Assembly (NCBI GenBank): GCA_025403435.1
Contig: CM046350.1
Coordinates: 35,841,956 to 35,905,955 of the forward strand
DNA length: 64,000 nt
From: Artocarpus heterophyllus
Taxonomy: Eukaryota; Streptophyta; Magnoliopsida; Rosales; Moraceae
Reading direction: 5' to 3'
How positions within the stretch are numbered: position 1 is the stretch's first letter; every line of letters begins with the position of its first letter. The position numbers and the translations under genes are program-made. This document shows positions 35,772 through 49,500 of the stretch, in pieces. The notes beneath the pieces were generated by a model, which saw nothing but the letters and a program-made list of their open reading frames with translations, was not told the DNA's origin and made no database searches.

Positions 35772-38700
35772 ACAGAATCGCAAGAGGTGGGATAACCACC
35801 TCCATTATTATAAAAAACCAACAAAACATGACCAAAAAACTATATCTAATTGATGTAAGAAACACCGAATTTATTTGACAAACACAAGTCCAGATAACTA
35901 AACAGACAAGAAAAGTCTAATTGCCAGTGCCAGATCCAACGAAAGAAATGGCCTCTACCACCAAATGAGAAGCTACCAACTCTACTCTCCTTCGTTGGCT
36001 AGATCCACCAACATCACCTCCCCACCACCCCCTCCCCATCATATCTGAACCCTCTTTAGGGCCGAGAAGGCCTCTAATTCATGAGGAGCATGCCATAGAT
36101 GCACCGAAGCACAAGACTAAGGAACTCACCAAAAGTTCCCCGCCTCCTGGATAGAGCCTTCCCCGTTGTAGTGAAGTATCCTCCTACCAAATTTGAATCC
36201 CCTACCCTCTTCTACGGATACCATGGAAGAAACAAAAGATTATCAGCCCCTGATCCCTTCACCCAGCAATTTTCGGCCCCAAGTCTCGTCATACCTAGGC
36301 CTCAACCCCTCCGACCTTGTCTCCATCAACCAAACCCCACTGACTCAACTTTCAACTAGCCCTTCTACCTTCCAACATCAGCATAGCAACTCCACCACTT
36401 TTCTACTGTCTTCCCACATAACTACTACATACTAAGAAAGCCCACCCCTTCTTCTAAAGCCAAAAGCCGAGGGACCAGCACAAGAGATGTGTTAAATTTT
36501 AGCCCAAGGAGGAGAGGGGGCGGCACAAGGCTGAAAGTAAAACCCTAGTAGAGCCAAAATGTTATGTCCAAGAAAACTCATTTACTTAAATCTAGAATTC
36601 ATTTGGATTTAAATAATGAATTTTCTTTAATGAACCATATTTTGTAAAATTACAATAAAATGAAATGTTTAAGATAATATTGATGTGAATTACGTTTGTA
36701 AAATTTTGTACAGTTGGGAGTATTTCTAAAGTGCAAATTTTATGGGTATCATTGTTTAAAAAAAATTTGCAAAATACACTCAAGATGAAATTTCTATCAT
36801 AATAAATATAAACTTTATGGTATGAATTAGTAAAGAAAGAGAAATGTTAATCAAAGTAAAAAATCATGCCATAGTCCAAGCAGTATGAAAATGGTCTATT
36901 ACCAGGTCGAAAGCTGGTAAAAAATATCTTTGTGTTGATAGCTCATCAATTGATAAATACAGAGTAAAAAGACACACATTGGTAAAAGAGTACACAGTAT
37001 AGTAAAATGATATTGTTAAAGTACAAGTGCAGATATAAGAAATATTGTGGTAGGAAATTGTCAGTATGGAAAAAATTAAGTCAATGTAATTTTAGACTGA
37101 TAAAGATAATGTCTATATAAAATTCTACACTGACAGTATAGAAAAAATACAGTGTAAAGAAAATTTATACTATGTTAAAAGGTTGTAGGATCCACTTACT
37201 TTGATATAAAAGGTTGAAATTTTGCCACCCATCTTATGGAGACACACGACAGCTCGTGGTGGTGGAGACAAGATTTTAATTCAATTTTTGCCCCAATAGT
37301 TGAGAAAATTGCAAAATGGCTCAAAAAGAAAGCTTTAAAAAAAGTTAAGGTAGATGAAATTTGAGAAAAAAATCTTCCTTTCTTCTCCTAGCACACCAAA
37401 AGGCCCTAACCCACTCCCTCAAAAATTTCTTTCAAATTTTATAAAGAATCAATTTCCAAGAAAGTTCAAGAACAAAAGTCACGCTAAACAAGTTTTAGAA
37501 CCCTAACTTTTCTTCTTTATTTGGAGTTTTCTTTTGGTTTTGGAAAAGGTTATGATCAAGAATTTTTCATGTTATATGTCAAGAAAAATTGCCAAAACCA
37601 GGCCTTAGTGGAGGATCACAAAGTTTTGCAAGGAAAATTTTGGGTAAACCCTAAACTAAGCCTTAGAAATTATGTTTGTATTGGTAATTTTGTTATGTAA
37701 AAATTGAATAGGGACTATGACATGCTTAAGAGATATTATGATATATTTATATGACTTGTTTTTACGCTTTGTGGTGTTGATGTTGTGAGGAAAGAGGGTT
37801 TTTAAGTTTAAAAACCCAAAGTTTGAAAATTTAGCCAAAAAAAAAGTAATTTTAGGATATTCTGATGGAATTGATGGTTTTAAGGCAACCAAATTGTTGG
37901 AAAAAAATGTTGGTTCTATTTTAAACAGTGGGTGTGACAATTGTTATAAACAAAAGTTTGCAAAATTCTTTGAGGATGAAATTGTAAAGTTTTTATTTTA
38001 GGGGTAGATTTGAAAATTGCCTGAAACTCCACTGTACAATCCGAATTTTAGGAAAGTTAAAACATAAAAGTTATAGAACTTAGAAATGGTTAAAAATCAT
38101 GGATGGTTCTTGGAAATTCTACTTGGGCCATGAGTTATGAATTTTGAAAAATTTTAATCACAAAATTTATAATTTTTAATTTAAAAAAAAAAAAGAAAGA
38201 GAAGAGAGTTTTTTTAGAAAACAATTGGATTTAGAAACTTTGGGAAAGTTTATAATCTATTGAAAAAATATATTTGAACCCAATGATTTTATATGGTGAT
38301 TTTGAAAACCAGGGATAAAATTGCCAAATTTTCACAAATCAAAGGGTGCCAAAAAGCGCAAAGTTCAGTTATAGCAGGTTTTTACAGTAAAACGGGCACC
38401 ATCACCCCATTTTCATTATCATTATAAAAAAAATGAAATGTAAGTTTCACAAGACAAAGCGGGCTCAAAAATTTTTAAAGACCTAGTGAGGGCAAAAATG
38501 ACTTTTTTCATAGAAAAAGGCCAAACGGACCCCAAAATGCTTTAACTAGAGCAAGATCCATAGTGGGAATTTCTCCCAAGCCTCGAGGGTGATAGTAAGG
38601 CGTTAGTAGATATGCAAATAAGTTTTGATAAGAACGCATGAGGAGTTCTAAGTTAAGTTACGGTCTCAGTATTACAACGGCCATTATGCACATTTGGTAC

Positions 38701-39483
38701 AAACAATTGGGCCCTAGTTAAGTTAAGTATGAGTCATTATAGAAGTTCATAAATGAGCATAATTAGATCATGTAAGTTAGTTGAAAAGTCATCTTGTGGG
38801 CTATGTTTGGACTTACAGAGCAATAGCTCACTTAGTTACTCATGCTATTGGGAATCGAGTCAAGAGGTTGGAATAGTACCAATATGGATGGTGGATGAAT
38901 GAGTGTGTAGTTAGGGTATGGATGCCACTACAGTAAAGCTTTTGCTATACATACACGTATACATATATATATTTTGTAATGATGAATATGTAATATTGGA
39001 AAAAAGCATACCAGACAAGTTATGTTATGAAATGCTAATTAAATAAATGTAATGAAGCTTTTTGTAAATGACTGCGGTTTAATGGATTGTACTATTTTAA
39101 ACTTATAGTGTAATTACAATTTCAGTTCACAACAAAAGTGTGAGTTTTTTTAAGGCTTTAAACACAACTTTTAAGGAGTAAAAGAATGCTTAGTTATGAT
39201 CCAAAAAGGCACATCGTGACACAAAAAGAGAGAGAATGCTTGAAACAATAAAACCTATAAAAGTTTAAAAAGCACATAACAAGTTGGAAATTTATAAGTG
39301 GTATAAAAAGTGTGAAAAATAATGATAGTGGGTTTTAAAACAGTAATAAGATAAAGATACAATCTTTTGAAATATTGCCTCTTAAAAGCACAAACAAGTT
39401 GGAAGTTTTTCAGTGGCATAAAACAATCATGTATGGGTTGAAAAAAATAAGAAGCAATCGGTAACTCTTTGAAATACTGACAA
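35772..39483. other. Unit 2 copy of the region without a recognised gene
   Basis: Counterpart of 24074-27783. Small indels near 36213-36235 join frames differently from unit 1, so the frames are not conserved between copies, which argues against coding function. Confidence 0.5.
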
Positions 39484-39864
39484 TTATACATAAATCATAG
39501 ATAGTATGTTAATGACTAAATTTATTTTACAATCTATTAGAATGTTGCTTAGCTTTAAGTCGCAATGACCTATTCTAATGTCAAAATGGCTGAAGAGATA
39601 ATCTAGAGCATTAGCCATGTCCATAGCAATGTTTAAACTTTGAATAAGATTCAAATTTCCCTCTTCATTATGTAGCCACCTTTCTAGATTCCCATTAACC
39701 ACGAACTTGTATATTAGAGCTTTGAAAATATTTTCTTGAAAATCAGTGCTTGAACATGCCATTAAAAGTTTGACAAAGTTGTAATGCATAATTCCTTTTA
39801 AGACTTTACATTCTGCTATGAAACTTTTTGATGCTTTTTGATGACTATTTTTCATGAAGTGCAA
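39484..39864 (-). pseudogene. LRR receptor-like kinase fragment (unit 2)
   Basis: Second copy of the fragment at 27784-28164, differing by one base (Thr to Ala). Equally truncated. Confidence 0.75.
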
Positions 39865-40752
39865 TTGGACATGGTCGTATCAAATAGTAAATGTACAAAA
39901 GTGTAGATGTCGATTCTTTGAGGATTGTGTAATTTTTATTGAATTACCAAATTTAATCCTAACTCTAAAATGAATTAAATTATTTGGGGTTGAATCAAAA
40001 CTAAGACTAATGCTAAAATAAATTAAAAGGAAAAAAGTGTTGAAATAAATAAATTCTAAAAAAAATTGGGAATTATGATTTCACTTAAAATTAATCCGAT
40101 CTTATTCAATTAAACATATTATTGTGATTTCCTTAAATTATGTTGATGGTCAAAAATCTGTATTTTATCTAACACTCTCTTCTGAGTTACACTAAAAATA
40201 TCCTCAATTTGCTAACTCACTATATTCCTGTGTGAATTGCAACAATCAAGAATTCATTATGAACTTCGGATTTTCATTTAGCGACTACACAAACCATGCA
40301 GGTATATTCCCATCTCACATGTAATTTATAGCATTTTATATATTAATCCTAAACCACAAATCTCCTTCAAGTCTCATTATGATTTATTTGATCATCCAAC
40401 AAATATGTATGTATATATATATCTGTATATATATATATATATATATGTATATGCCACTTGTCCAAGATAAAGCTTTGTCATTGAGTCGATTAGGTGGGTG
40501 TGTTTAAGGAGATATGGTAAATGCATTAAGGGTTAATAAGACATATGGCCCTTTTTATTTGCAGAGTTAAGATATATCTCTAGTTTATGAACATTAAAAT
40601 ATGTCTTCAGTTTATGAATATTCTTTATATGTCTCGATGCATATGTATAAAGACATTAATAGCCTTAATAATGATAGTGTTAGTTGTAATTTGTTTTTCA
40701 GAATAATTATAATATATGTATATAAGATTTCAAATGGATTATGATATCATTA
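39865..40752. other. AT-rich spacer with (TA)n, unit 2
   Basis: Counterpart of 28165-29056. The microsatellite (about 40410-40450) is shorter and has a different repeat phase. Confidence 0.6.
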
Positions 40753-41784
40753 TGTAACATCCCATTTTTCTATTTAATGGTAAATAGAAAAGCTAACACT
40801 ATAATTGACGACAATGATATCATTACTAACATGCTATTTAGTGATGTTATAGGTGTAGAGATGAGGGGTACAATGTGCTTCAAAAGGTTCATGCTAATTA
40901 TGTGGGGATTATGGTAATTTATGATTTAAGAATGTAATGATGTATTTTGTTTCTTTTTAATTAAATAAAATGTGATAAGAAGAAATTAATATGAAATTTG
41001 GATTATACGTTATGGTATGTGGTATTTTTTTAACATATTTATATGGATATATATATATATATAAGTTAACGTGCTATATATTAGGTGTGTATATTTTATA
41101 TATGAATATATTTACATATATGTATATACACAATAGGGAAGGCTTTAATCTTAAGCCTTAATAACGTGTGTGGGCTTGCTACAAAGCCATTGCCAAAAAA
41201 AAAAAAAAAAAAAATAGAATTTACATGTAGACTTAAAAAAATTTGTTTCTTAGGGCTTTGTAAGTAGCCTACACTTAAAAACTATATAAAGACCCCCTAT
41301 TAGTAACTTTAGACTTACGTCTTTTCCCTCCTCATTGATTGGTTTTATACTTGGTTTTCTTTAGCTTTATTAAGGTTTCTAATCTCCCTAATTGCACTCA
41401 TCTTGGTAAGTGTATCAATCATTTAACATATTTGTTTGATGTTTTGGTATGTTAGATTAGTATTATAACTATTATTATCATCACATTGATTCTTTTATTA
41501 TAAATATTTCATGTCAATTAGTGATTGAAAAGAGTTGATGACTTAGTTTTTTTGATTAACCTGTAATTAAACCCTAGATTAAAGATATTGTATATCATAG
41601 TTTTTCATATTTTCATTATATGGATCTTCATTTTTAAGTCTAGTTTCTAATGTCATAGGTTTGATAGATTTAGAATTAAGATGAAATTATTATGGATTTT
41701 GAAGTGAGTAAAGGTCATTCTACTTACTTTTGGGAATTATGCTCTAGGTTCATAGATTGTGGTTTTGTGCTTCTTGATGTTATT
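40753..41784 (+). mobile_element. Gypsy G1 5' LTR, left half (unit 2)
   Basis: Same start as 29057. Its final five bases, TTATT (41780-41784), are the target duplication of copia C1. The LTR resumes at 54755 and ends at 55861. Confidence 0.8.
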
Positions 41785-43697
41785 TAATAGATATGTATGC
41801 CCTAAGGAATAAAATGTTGTAATATGTTTTTGGAGACATTTTATCAAAAAAGAATTTATTTATTGTTCATATACCAAATGTTGTCCCCTTTACATTCATA
41901 TTTGTTGAATGCATTATGAGCAAACAAAAGTTTAAGACTATCAATCTAAATCTTTAAGAATCAGACATATGATGGACAGATTATGCAAAAGACATGATTC
42001 TAAAGATAATGGTCTAAATCATAAGATCCATAATCAAGGGAATAAAGTTGGGCACTTTATTCATGCTAAGATTGCTATGTTGTCTCCATCACTAACGAGA
42101 GATGGCTTGTCTTGGCCATTGGAGTTAGACTCTGTGAGTAGAAACATTGGTACATTGTCATATGTGACAACGTGTTGGATCGAGATATAAAGTAGAATTG
42201 ATTTAGATTAATAATTCTATCTGTGCAAATCAATTCACTTTAGACAATCATATGTGTTGTATCTAATCCTAAAATGACTAATGGGTCCATTATTTTGACT
42301 TATATCTTTTAATGTACCAAAAGGTGACATCCTGACTTTGTGATGGTGCACATACTGGTATGCTAGAGACATGATTCTTGATAGTGTAGACCTATTATTC
42401 ATAAGTATAGAATCCATAGCTCCATTGGTGGAGTCAATGATATTGTCTTATATACGTTATCTTGTAATTGGAAAACTAAAGTGCTTAACTATTTGTATGC
42501 ATAGGTGTAATTAAATGGTATACTGTCTTTAGATAGTAAGTTTTCCAATAGTGAGATAATGGAACATAAGATAAAAATAATCAGAAAGATAAGATGGAAT
42601 TTATCCTTAAGTCGATTATGAATATCTTATGGGGATATGACACATCATGACATATCTGGATACTTGGCTAATTTAAAACTTCGTAATTTTATATAGTTCG
42701 ATAGTACAGCTCTAAGCTTTTAGTGGAGTAGCATTAGAGTTGATAATTATAAAATGTGTATCTAGGATATTATATTTTATAATTATCAGAGCTTAAACTA
42801 CTTAGGTCCATCAAGTCTCCTTTGCTAGCTCATAATAAATCATATAACGATACGGTATATTTTTCTAATAAATTGGTGACTTTTGTTAAATTATGAGATT
42901 GGCTGAAATTCGATAGGACAAGATAATTCATGTTTGCTTATCGGTTAAATTAATTTTGTAAATTAATTCAAGATAAACTTGTTAAATTATTAGGAATATT
43001 TATTTTCCTTGAGATTATTTAGATATGACTGTTTGAATCAGATAACTTCTCTATTGGGGTATTTGAATTAAAATTGAGGCTCTATCAAAGAGTCTCAGGT
43101 GTGAAATAAAAGAATCTCAATGATCATATTATCACAAGTTTGGCCTACCGATGGAGTAAGTTTGGCAGGCCGATCCATTAGTTTGGCTTGCTGATCTAAC
43201 GATAATCTGATTATGCTTTTTTGACCCAATTTTATCAAAAGTTAATCCAAATTTGAATTTTTGAAGCCTTATCTGATAATAACCAACCTTAGGTCTGACC
43301 TTATAAATAAGGAGTGAGTGTTCTCAGTTATTTAGATCATTTGAGAGGTTTAGAGTGAGTACTCTAGTGTTGATACTCTAAAACTCCCTAAGGGCTATTG
43401 TTCATAATCACGAACCTTGGCCCTAGGTCTTCTCAATTGTTGGACGGAGAGTCACCAGTGGAAAAGCTGTACAATGTGTGCCCATACACACTTCGATCGT
43501 GGATAGAAAATAGCAAAGAAGACTAATTGGTTAAGGCTCTTCTAGAATATTCTTCTCTTTGTAGATTGCAGGAGCTCTTTGGCATACAAAGGTTAGTAAG
43601 ATCTAATTGATTTATGTATATAGCATGTCAAACTTGTGTTTTAGAAATACTCTAATTTAAATTTTTTAAAATTCCACTGCATACTCATTTTCCAACA
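41785..43697 (+). mobile_element. Copia C1 5' LTR (unit 2)
   Basis: 1913 bp, the LTR physically linked to the rest of C1. It differs from the 3' LTR (52835-54749) at very roughly a tenth of positions in the first 185 bp, so the insertion is much older than the tandem duplication. Confidence 0.9.
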
Positions 43698-43698
43698 A

Positions 43699-43712
43699 TT
43701 GGCATGAGAGCC
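43699..43712 (+). other. Copia C1 primer binding site (unit 2)
   Basis: TTGGCATGAGAGCC, one further substitution from the unit 1 copy. Confidence 0.8.
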
Positions 43713-45338
43713 ATGGTTTTGACCTAAGTTTTCAAGTTTATGACTATGTTATATATATAAATTATGTGATATTGATCTCTCCTATGCTTATATTTATTTT
43801 TTTTAAGAGAGTTGGCACTCTGGGGTTTCTATATATGTTGTCATGAGATTATGTGGTGAATATTTATTAATTAATTATAGTTGATCAAATTATTATTTAA
43901 TTAATTAATTTGTGCAGGTTATGGTTTCTTAGAGGTTAAAATGTATATTTAGGTTTTTATGTAATTCGATGGAAATCTATCATCACCATCTTAGAATTAT
44001 TATTTAATTTTAAATTTGTAAAAATTTTTGTAATTAAATAATTATTTGGAGTAAAGACGGATCTAGAAGATGGATAATAGTGGTTTTACTATTTTTTTTT
44101 CTGAGTTCTAAATTTTTATGCTTTTGAATTGTTGAAAATAAGATTGAAAAACTACGTAAAAACTATTTTTTTTGGAAAAACATGAATTCTACTCGGTCAA
44201 CAAACCGAACCCGCAGGATTGGCAAGCTGATGGTCGCAGACCGGTAGGCCAAACTTCCAATTTGGTAGGCCATCCGTGTGGCAGGATTCAGCCAAGTCCA
44301 GTGGCAGGCCAAACTGTCAAGATTGGTAGGCCGATGGGTGATGACCGACAAGCCGATCACACAGATCGACAAGCCGGCAGAAAGCTATAGGTTTTCAGAA
44401 AAGGTGCATTTTTTGGTGCAGTTTTGATTTTATTTTTGAGACAATTATGAGAAATGTTGAATTTTGTGATGATAGAAAAAGTGAAGTATTTGATCCATGC
44501 AAGATTGAAGACTTGAGATGAATACCACATGAAGACAAATACAACTTAAAGATACAAGGATGAAGAATCGATAATATGTTTTGATTGATCTCTTGTAATG
44601 TTTAATTTCTTTTCTCTTAGGTGGAACCATAATATTATTGTTGTTTATTATTATTTTGCTTGTGGCTTTGTATGAATACTTTGCTTGTCTGTATTATAAT
44701 ATAATTTGGCATGTATGTTGATAACATGCCATATAGAATAGGGAGTATTGCTCATTAGAAATTTTTCATGCATGTTTTAAAATGAAACCTTGGTTTTTCA
44801 AAAAGATTGAGTGGGAGAAGGTTTTCAAAGAGAGGACCTATGGCCTCCATCGTTGGTCCATAAGTAGCACATGGTGGTCCTAACCCCTAGGAATGGATTT
44901 CATAATGTACCAATTGGATCTCCGAAAAGATAATTTATTTTAGCATGATCTATCGTTGCATACCCCTAGGTGGCGATTATAGATCATGGATAAAATATTG
45001 AAACAATGGTTATACACTCAAGTTAATTTTATTATTAACCTCCCCTGAGAGCTCTGTTGATTAAATTAATGGCCGAAGGAAAAGATTATTTATATGGATC
45101 AAACGGGTCATAGATGGCATGTATTAATTAGAGGGGATTTGTGTTTCTAATTGAATTTAGCAAGCCTCCCTTAGGCATCTTGTTGAATTGTAAGTTAGAA
45201 ATTATCGTTGTAAGGTTGTGATATTTTCAAGATTTTGACACATAAACATAATTGCTTGTTTACTTGATTGTGTTATTTTACTAAACTGTTATGAAATGTT
45301 TGCTTATATTTGGTATATGATCTTTATTGTAGATTAAA
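43713..45338 (+). other. Copia C1 untranslated leader (unit 2)
   Basis: Same as 32020-33642. The GGCAGGCC-rich segment is at 44195-44395 and opens overlapping frames on both strands by composition only. Confidence 0.6.
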
Positions 45339-46579
45339 ATGTCTAAAAACACTTTATCATCGATACTTGATAAAAACCAATTAACTAGTAAGAATTACAA
45401 TGATTGGAAGAGGAACTTGAATATCGTTTTGTCCTTTGAGAAACAAAATTTCGTGTTGATGACACCGTGTCTTCTCGAACCTACCAAGGAATCCACTAAT
45501 AAGCAAATCCAAGCGTATGATTTTTGGAAAGAAGCTAACAATTAGGTCTGCTGTTATGTTATGGCTAGCATGAATAACATGTTGTAGGCTCAACATGAAG
45601 ATTATGAGACTAAAAAGCAGATCATGGATAATCTTGAACATATGTTTGGAGGCCAAGCCATAACAAAATGGCAAAGGACACTTTGGAAACTTTTGAACTG
45701 CAAACAAAGACAGGGGACTCCTATGAAGGAGTATATGATGTTAGTCATGGGTTACCTCGTTGAAGCTTAAGCCTATGGAACTGATATCGATGTCGAGTCA
45801 TAGATGACTATGGTTTTTGAGACTCTTTTAAAGGAGTTCTTTCCGTTTAGAGCTTCATACAATTTGAGTAATAGATAGGATGTGACCTTCATAGAGCTAA
45901 TAAAGCAGTTATAGAAGTTCAAAAATCTGATTTAGGAAACTCTTGCAGGTGGCAAGGGCAACTTGGAGGCTACATTCAATTCCAATCCTAACCCTAGGAA
46001 TGGAAGGAAGCAGAAGGATAAGAATGGGAAGTCTTCTATTCCTACAAATAGCAAGAAGAAGAAGAAGAAAAAGAAGAACCTAAAGAAGTTCAAGTTCTTT
46101 TACTATGGGAAGGTTTGGCACATAAAGAAGAATTGCAAGGACTTCCTTTCTCGAGGAGGTAAGTGTGATCTTCTGGCTATTGAAACTTATTTGGTTAAGG
46201 AATCAAGTGACACTTGGGTCATAGATTTTGGAGCAACTAATTATGTTTGTGTTTTTATACAAGGGTTCAAAGAAAAGAGAAGTTTGCTGCGTGAAGACTT
46301 CACGCTTCAAATGGGCGATAAATCCTTGGTGTTGGCTAAAGCAGTAGGAGACATCCATCTTTATTTTGATAATTAGAGGATTTTAGTTGTGCGAGATTGT
46401 TTTTATGTTCCTAGACTTAAAAGAAATTTAATATCTGTAGCTTGTTTATTTAAAGATTCTTATTTAGTTTCTTTTAATAATAAAGTGGTGATTTGTAAAA
46501 AAACAAATCTTTTATCTGTGATGGATGGATGCAAAGCAATTTATTTTTTATCAAACTTAAGATGGACTTACTGCTTAAC
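45339..46579 (+). pseudogene. Copia C1 gag, protease and pre-integrase segment
   Basis: Gag from 45339, with stops. The zinc knuckle near 46098-46140 reads FFYYGKVWHIKKNC, so two Cys are lost. The protease motif is VIDFGATNYVC, where D-F-G replaces the catalytic D-S/T-G. The pre-integrase block CFYVPRLKRNLISVACL starts at about 46395. It is interrupted at 46579 by a gypsy solo LTR and resumes at 50123. Confidence 0.88.
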
Positions 46580-49500
46580 TGTAACACCCGCCATTTTCCT
46601 TATAATGAATAGCGCTTGGTAATTAACGGTGTTTTGTAAACTTTTCTAGAAATAATGTTATCAAGCATTTATTTTGAGAATTTTGACGAGTGACAGTCAT
46701 GTGAAATTGATGTGATCGGGATGTTTATGTCAACAATGATGTTAAGCATAATAAATTTAAATTAATGTTTTATTCATATACGGAGAATGTGGTACCTAAC
46801 TATAAGAATTATGATATTATATGATACATTTTATGATGTTGCCATGTATTCAAGGATGAATGAATGTTTGTATGCAATGATTAAATATACTTAGTGCAGA
46901 TGTATGTAAATTTCTACTAAGTAAGAATTGATTACACACAATAAAATAATGTCATATGCGTTATATAACATACGTTAATAGCTGTTATATATTAATATAC
47001 CTATGTTGTGTGTGTAGGCAAAGTTGCCGTGCAACAAATGGTAGACATAATTTATATACCTACAAATATATTATATATGTGGTAATTAAATATTTTAGAT
47101 ATTATATGATGATGGTGATGGCAACTAGAGCTCTAGGATATGTGAGTGTTGCCGACTATGTTTTGATGAAAGTATTTAGTGCCTCAAGCACTTAGATGGT
47201 TGAATGAATGCTTTATGCACTGGCTTGGATGATTGTGAGTGTAATGTTGGATGTGGACAACAAGTTGTCATAATGTGTTGTATGATTACCCCATTACCAT
47301 TTATTCTTTATTTTATGTGAGGATAGGATTCTTTTCTTAAGATAATGTTTCATGTTAAGGTGTAGTAGTTAAGTGGTAAAATTATTTGGTAAAGCCAAAA
47401 CATGATTGAATAATGCATTATGGAATACAATGTTAGCTTTTGAGATAGAGTCCAGATTTTATTTGGAATCCCATATTCTTTTATTCCATTGTAGTTGAAT
47501 TATTGAAAATCATCACGTGTGGAGACAAGGGACCATCATTGGGTCTCTCAATCATTCTTAGACTTCCTTTTCTTCTCCTCCATCTCTTCTCCCACGGATT
47601 CCTTCACCCAAACTCGGAAAATTCTGCTTCTAAGCGAGAAAACTACTCAATCTCACCTAAAACACTCCTTTCCTTCACATCTCTCTTTCTCAACTCCTTC
47701 AACCTAAAGTGTCCTCGTTTTTCTTCTTCTTCTTCTCTTCCATATGTGCTGCAAGGACATGGAGAACATCAAAGAATCTCAAAGCTTTCTTTTGGTCAAA
47801 TTCAAGGGTAACTGGAGAAGCAACATCTTAAATTAAGTTTCCATTCTAGACCTAATCTGCACTCGTAGGATTCATGAGATTTTTTACTTCCATAGCTTTC
47901 TTTACAAGTGTCCATTTCCCATGAAATTTAAGTATGATGTTTATGTATATGTTACATGATGTTACTCAAAGTTTCATGTTATTTAGAATTTTCAATGTTA
48001 AGATATGGAATTTTCACTCTCTGTCACTCATGGTCAAGTTACTGTTCATCGATAAAGTTTTATAAAAATGCAATCTATGTTCAAGGGGCAAAAAAATTAT
48101 GATTTTTATGAAATTCAATGGAAATATTCATTGATATGTTACGTCATAATCTGGAAACTTTCATAGTGTTTTGATGGATATTTTATAAGTTATTGAACTT
48201 TATTTAAACTAGGTTTTTGTTGCTGTCAAAAAGGTAAATTCTTACTTTTTGATTTAATGACTTGATATGTCTTTTTGAAACTTTTCCTAGTATTGTAATT
48301 ATGTGTTTAAACATTTGCATAAAAATTTTAGAGCCAAAATAATTTTAATGTTATTTTTCTTAAATGTTAAATTAAGGGTGTTCATTATCTATGCTATTTA
48401 AAGCTAATTTTACCCCTAAATTCACATGTATGTTTTGAATTATTCCAATTTTACTTGCAGCTAAATTTTGGATATGTTATAGTTTTATGTGTCTATTATA
48501 TATAATATTTAATTAAATTATTTTATGGTATAGATAATTTAATGCATATATTTTAGTTAGGGCAGCTCATTGTCTAGATTATGGTGGCAGATTTTGTGTC
48601 ATTGAATATGAGATTTATTTTAATTACTAAATGAAACTTTTATGACCAAGGAAAAAACAGGGTATTATTTATATATGTTAACTTTATCCCTACAAAGTTT
48701 CATGCTTTAATTGTATGTGTATTGTAAGATATAGAGCTTTGAACCTTTAAAGGTCAGGCAGATTTCACAATGGATAGATTTCATGTTAACGAGTATGTGA
48801 TGAAAAATGGTATTGAATGCTATTATGATGATGAATATTAATTTTATATGTACATGACTGATTGACATGAACACTCCAAGAGGTGAGCATATCAAGTCCG
48901 TGGCAACGTCACCTAAATTAAGTTTTAGTAAGCAAGTAAATCAAGTAAGTGCATTCTCACCTGCAACATAATGAAAGTTATGAAAAGTTTTAAGAATATG
49001 TTTCATGATAATTTCTATGATGCTTTTACATAATATTTTATTATGGAAGCTTTTGATGCTACAAGAAGATTCAATGCATTTTTTATGATCAAGTATTTCA
49101 AAGCTTATAAGTGTGTGTGTGTATATATATATGTATCACCTAATTAAGTGTTGACACTCAATGTTTATGTTTATGATGTTGTCCAAAGTTAAACTTATCA
49201 TGTTTAGTTTGGGTTTAGCTACCATTCTCCACTCATGACAGCGCGCCTATGATGATGTTATGGTGCAACACTTGGGCCCCTAAAGATAAAATGAATGAAG
49301 TTTTGATATGGAAATTTTTAATGAAAGATATGTTCGATATGAACTTGTGCCAAATGCACTATTATGATTATAACGATTATGATGATGATGTTCTGCAATG
49401 ATTTTTATGAAATGTTTTATGTTGTGAGATAGGAAAGTGTACTTATTAAGCTCTTGCTTATTAGTTTTACCTCATGTTGCAGACAAAGGTAAAAGAATCA

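Larger units (their letters stand above)
33919..45609. repeat. Tandem duplication, unit 2 (11.7 kb)
   Basis: Second direct copy, beginning TGCATAAATTAACCAG within the solo LTR and continuing without a break into the rest of copia C1, so unit 2 holds the original right junction. Divergence from unit 1 is uneven: several percent in 26.6-26.9/38.3-38.6 kb, only a few differences across 26.94-28.7/38.64-40.4 kb. Confidence 0.93.

Noticed and set aside
36099..36435. Two overlapping frames with a P/S/T-rich content
   Set aside because: Not open in the other duplication unit because of small indels, and no domain recognised.
44163..44390. Overlapping frames on both strands in the copia leader
   Set aside because: Stop-free only because of GC-rich repeated phrases; interrupted in the unit 1 copy.
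47503..47811. 102-codon frame inside the gypsy solo LTR
   Set aside because: Lies in LTR sequence, composition-driven Ser/Leu content, no domain.
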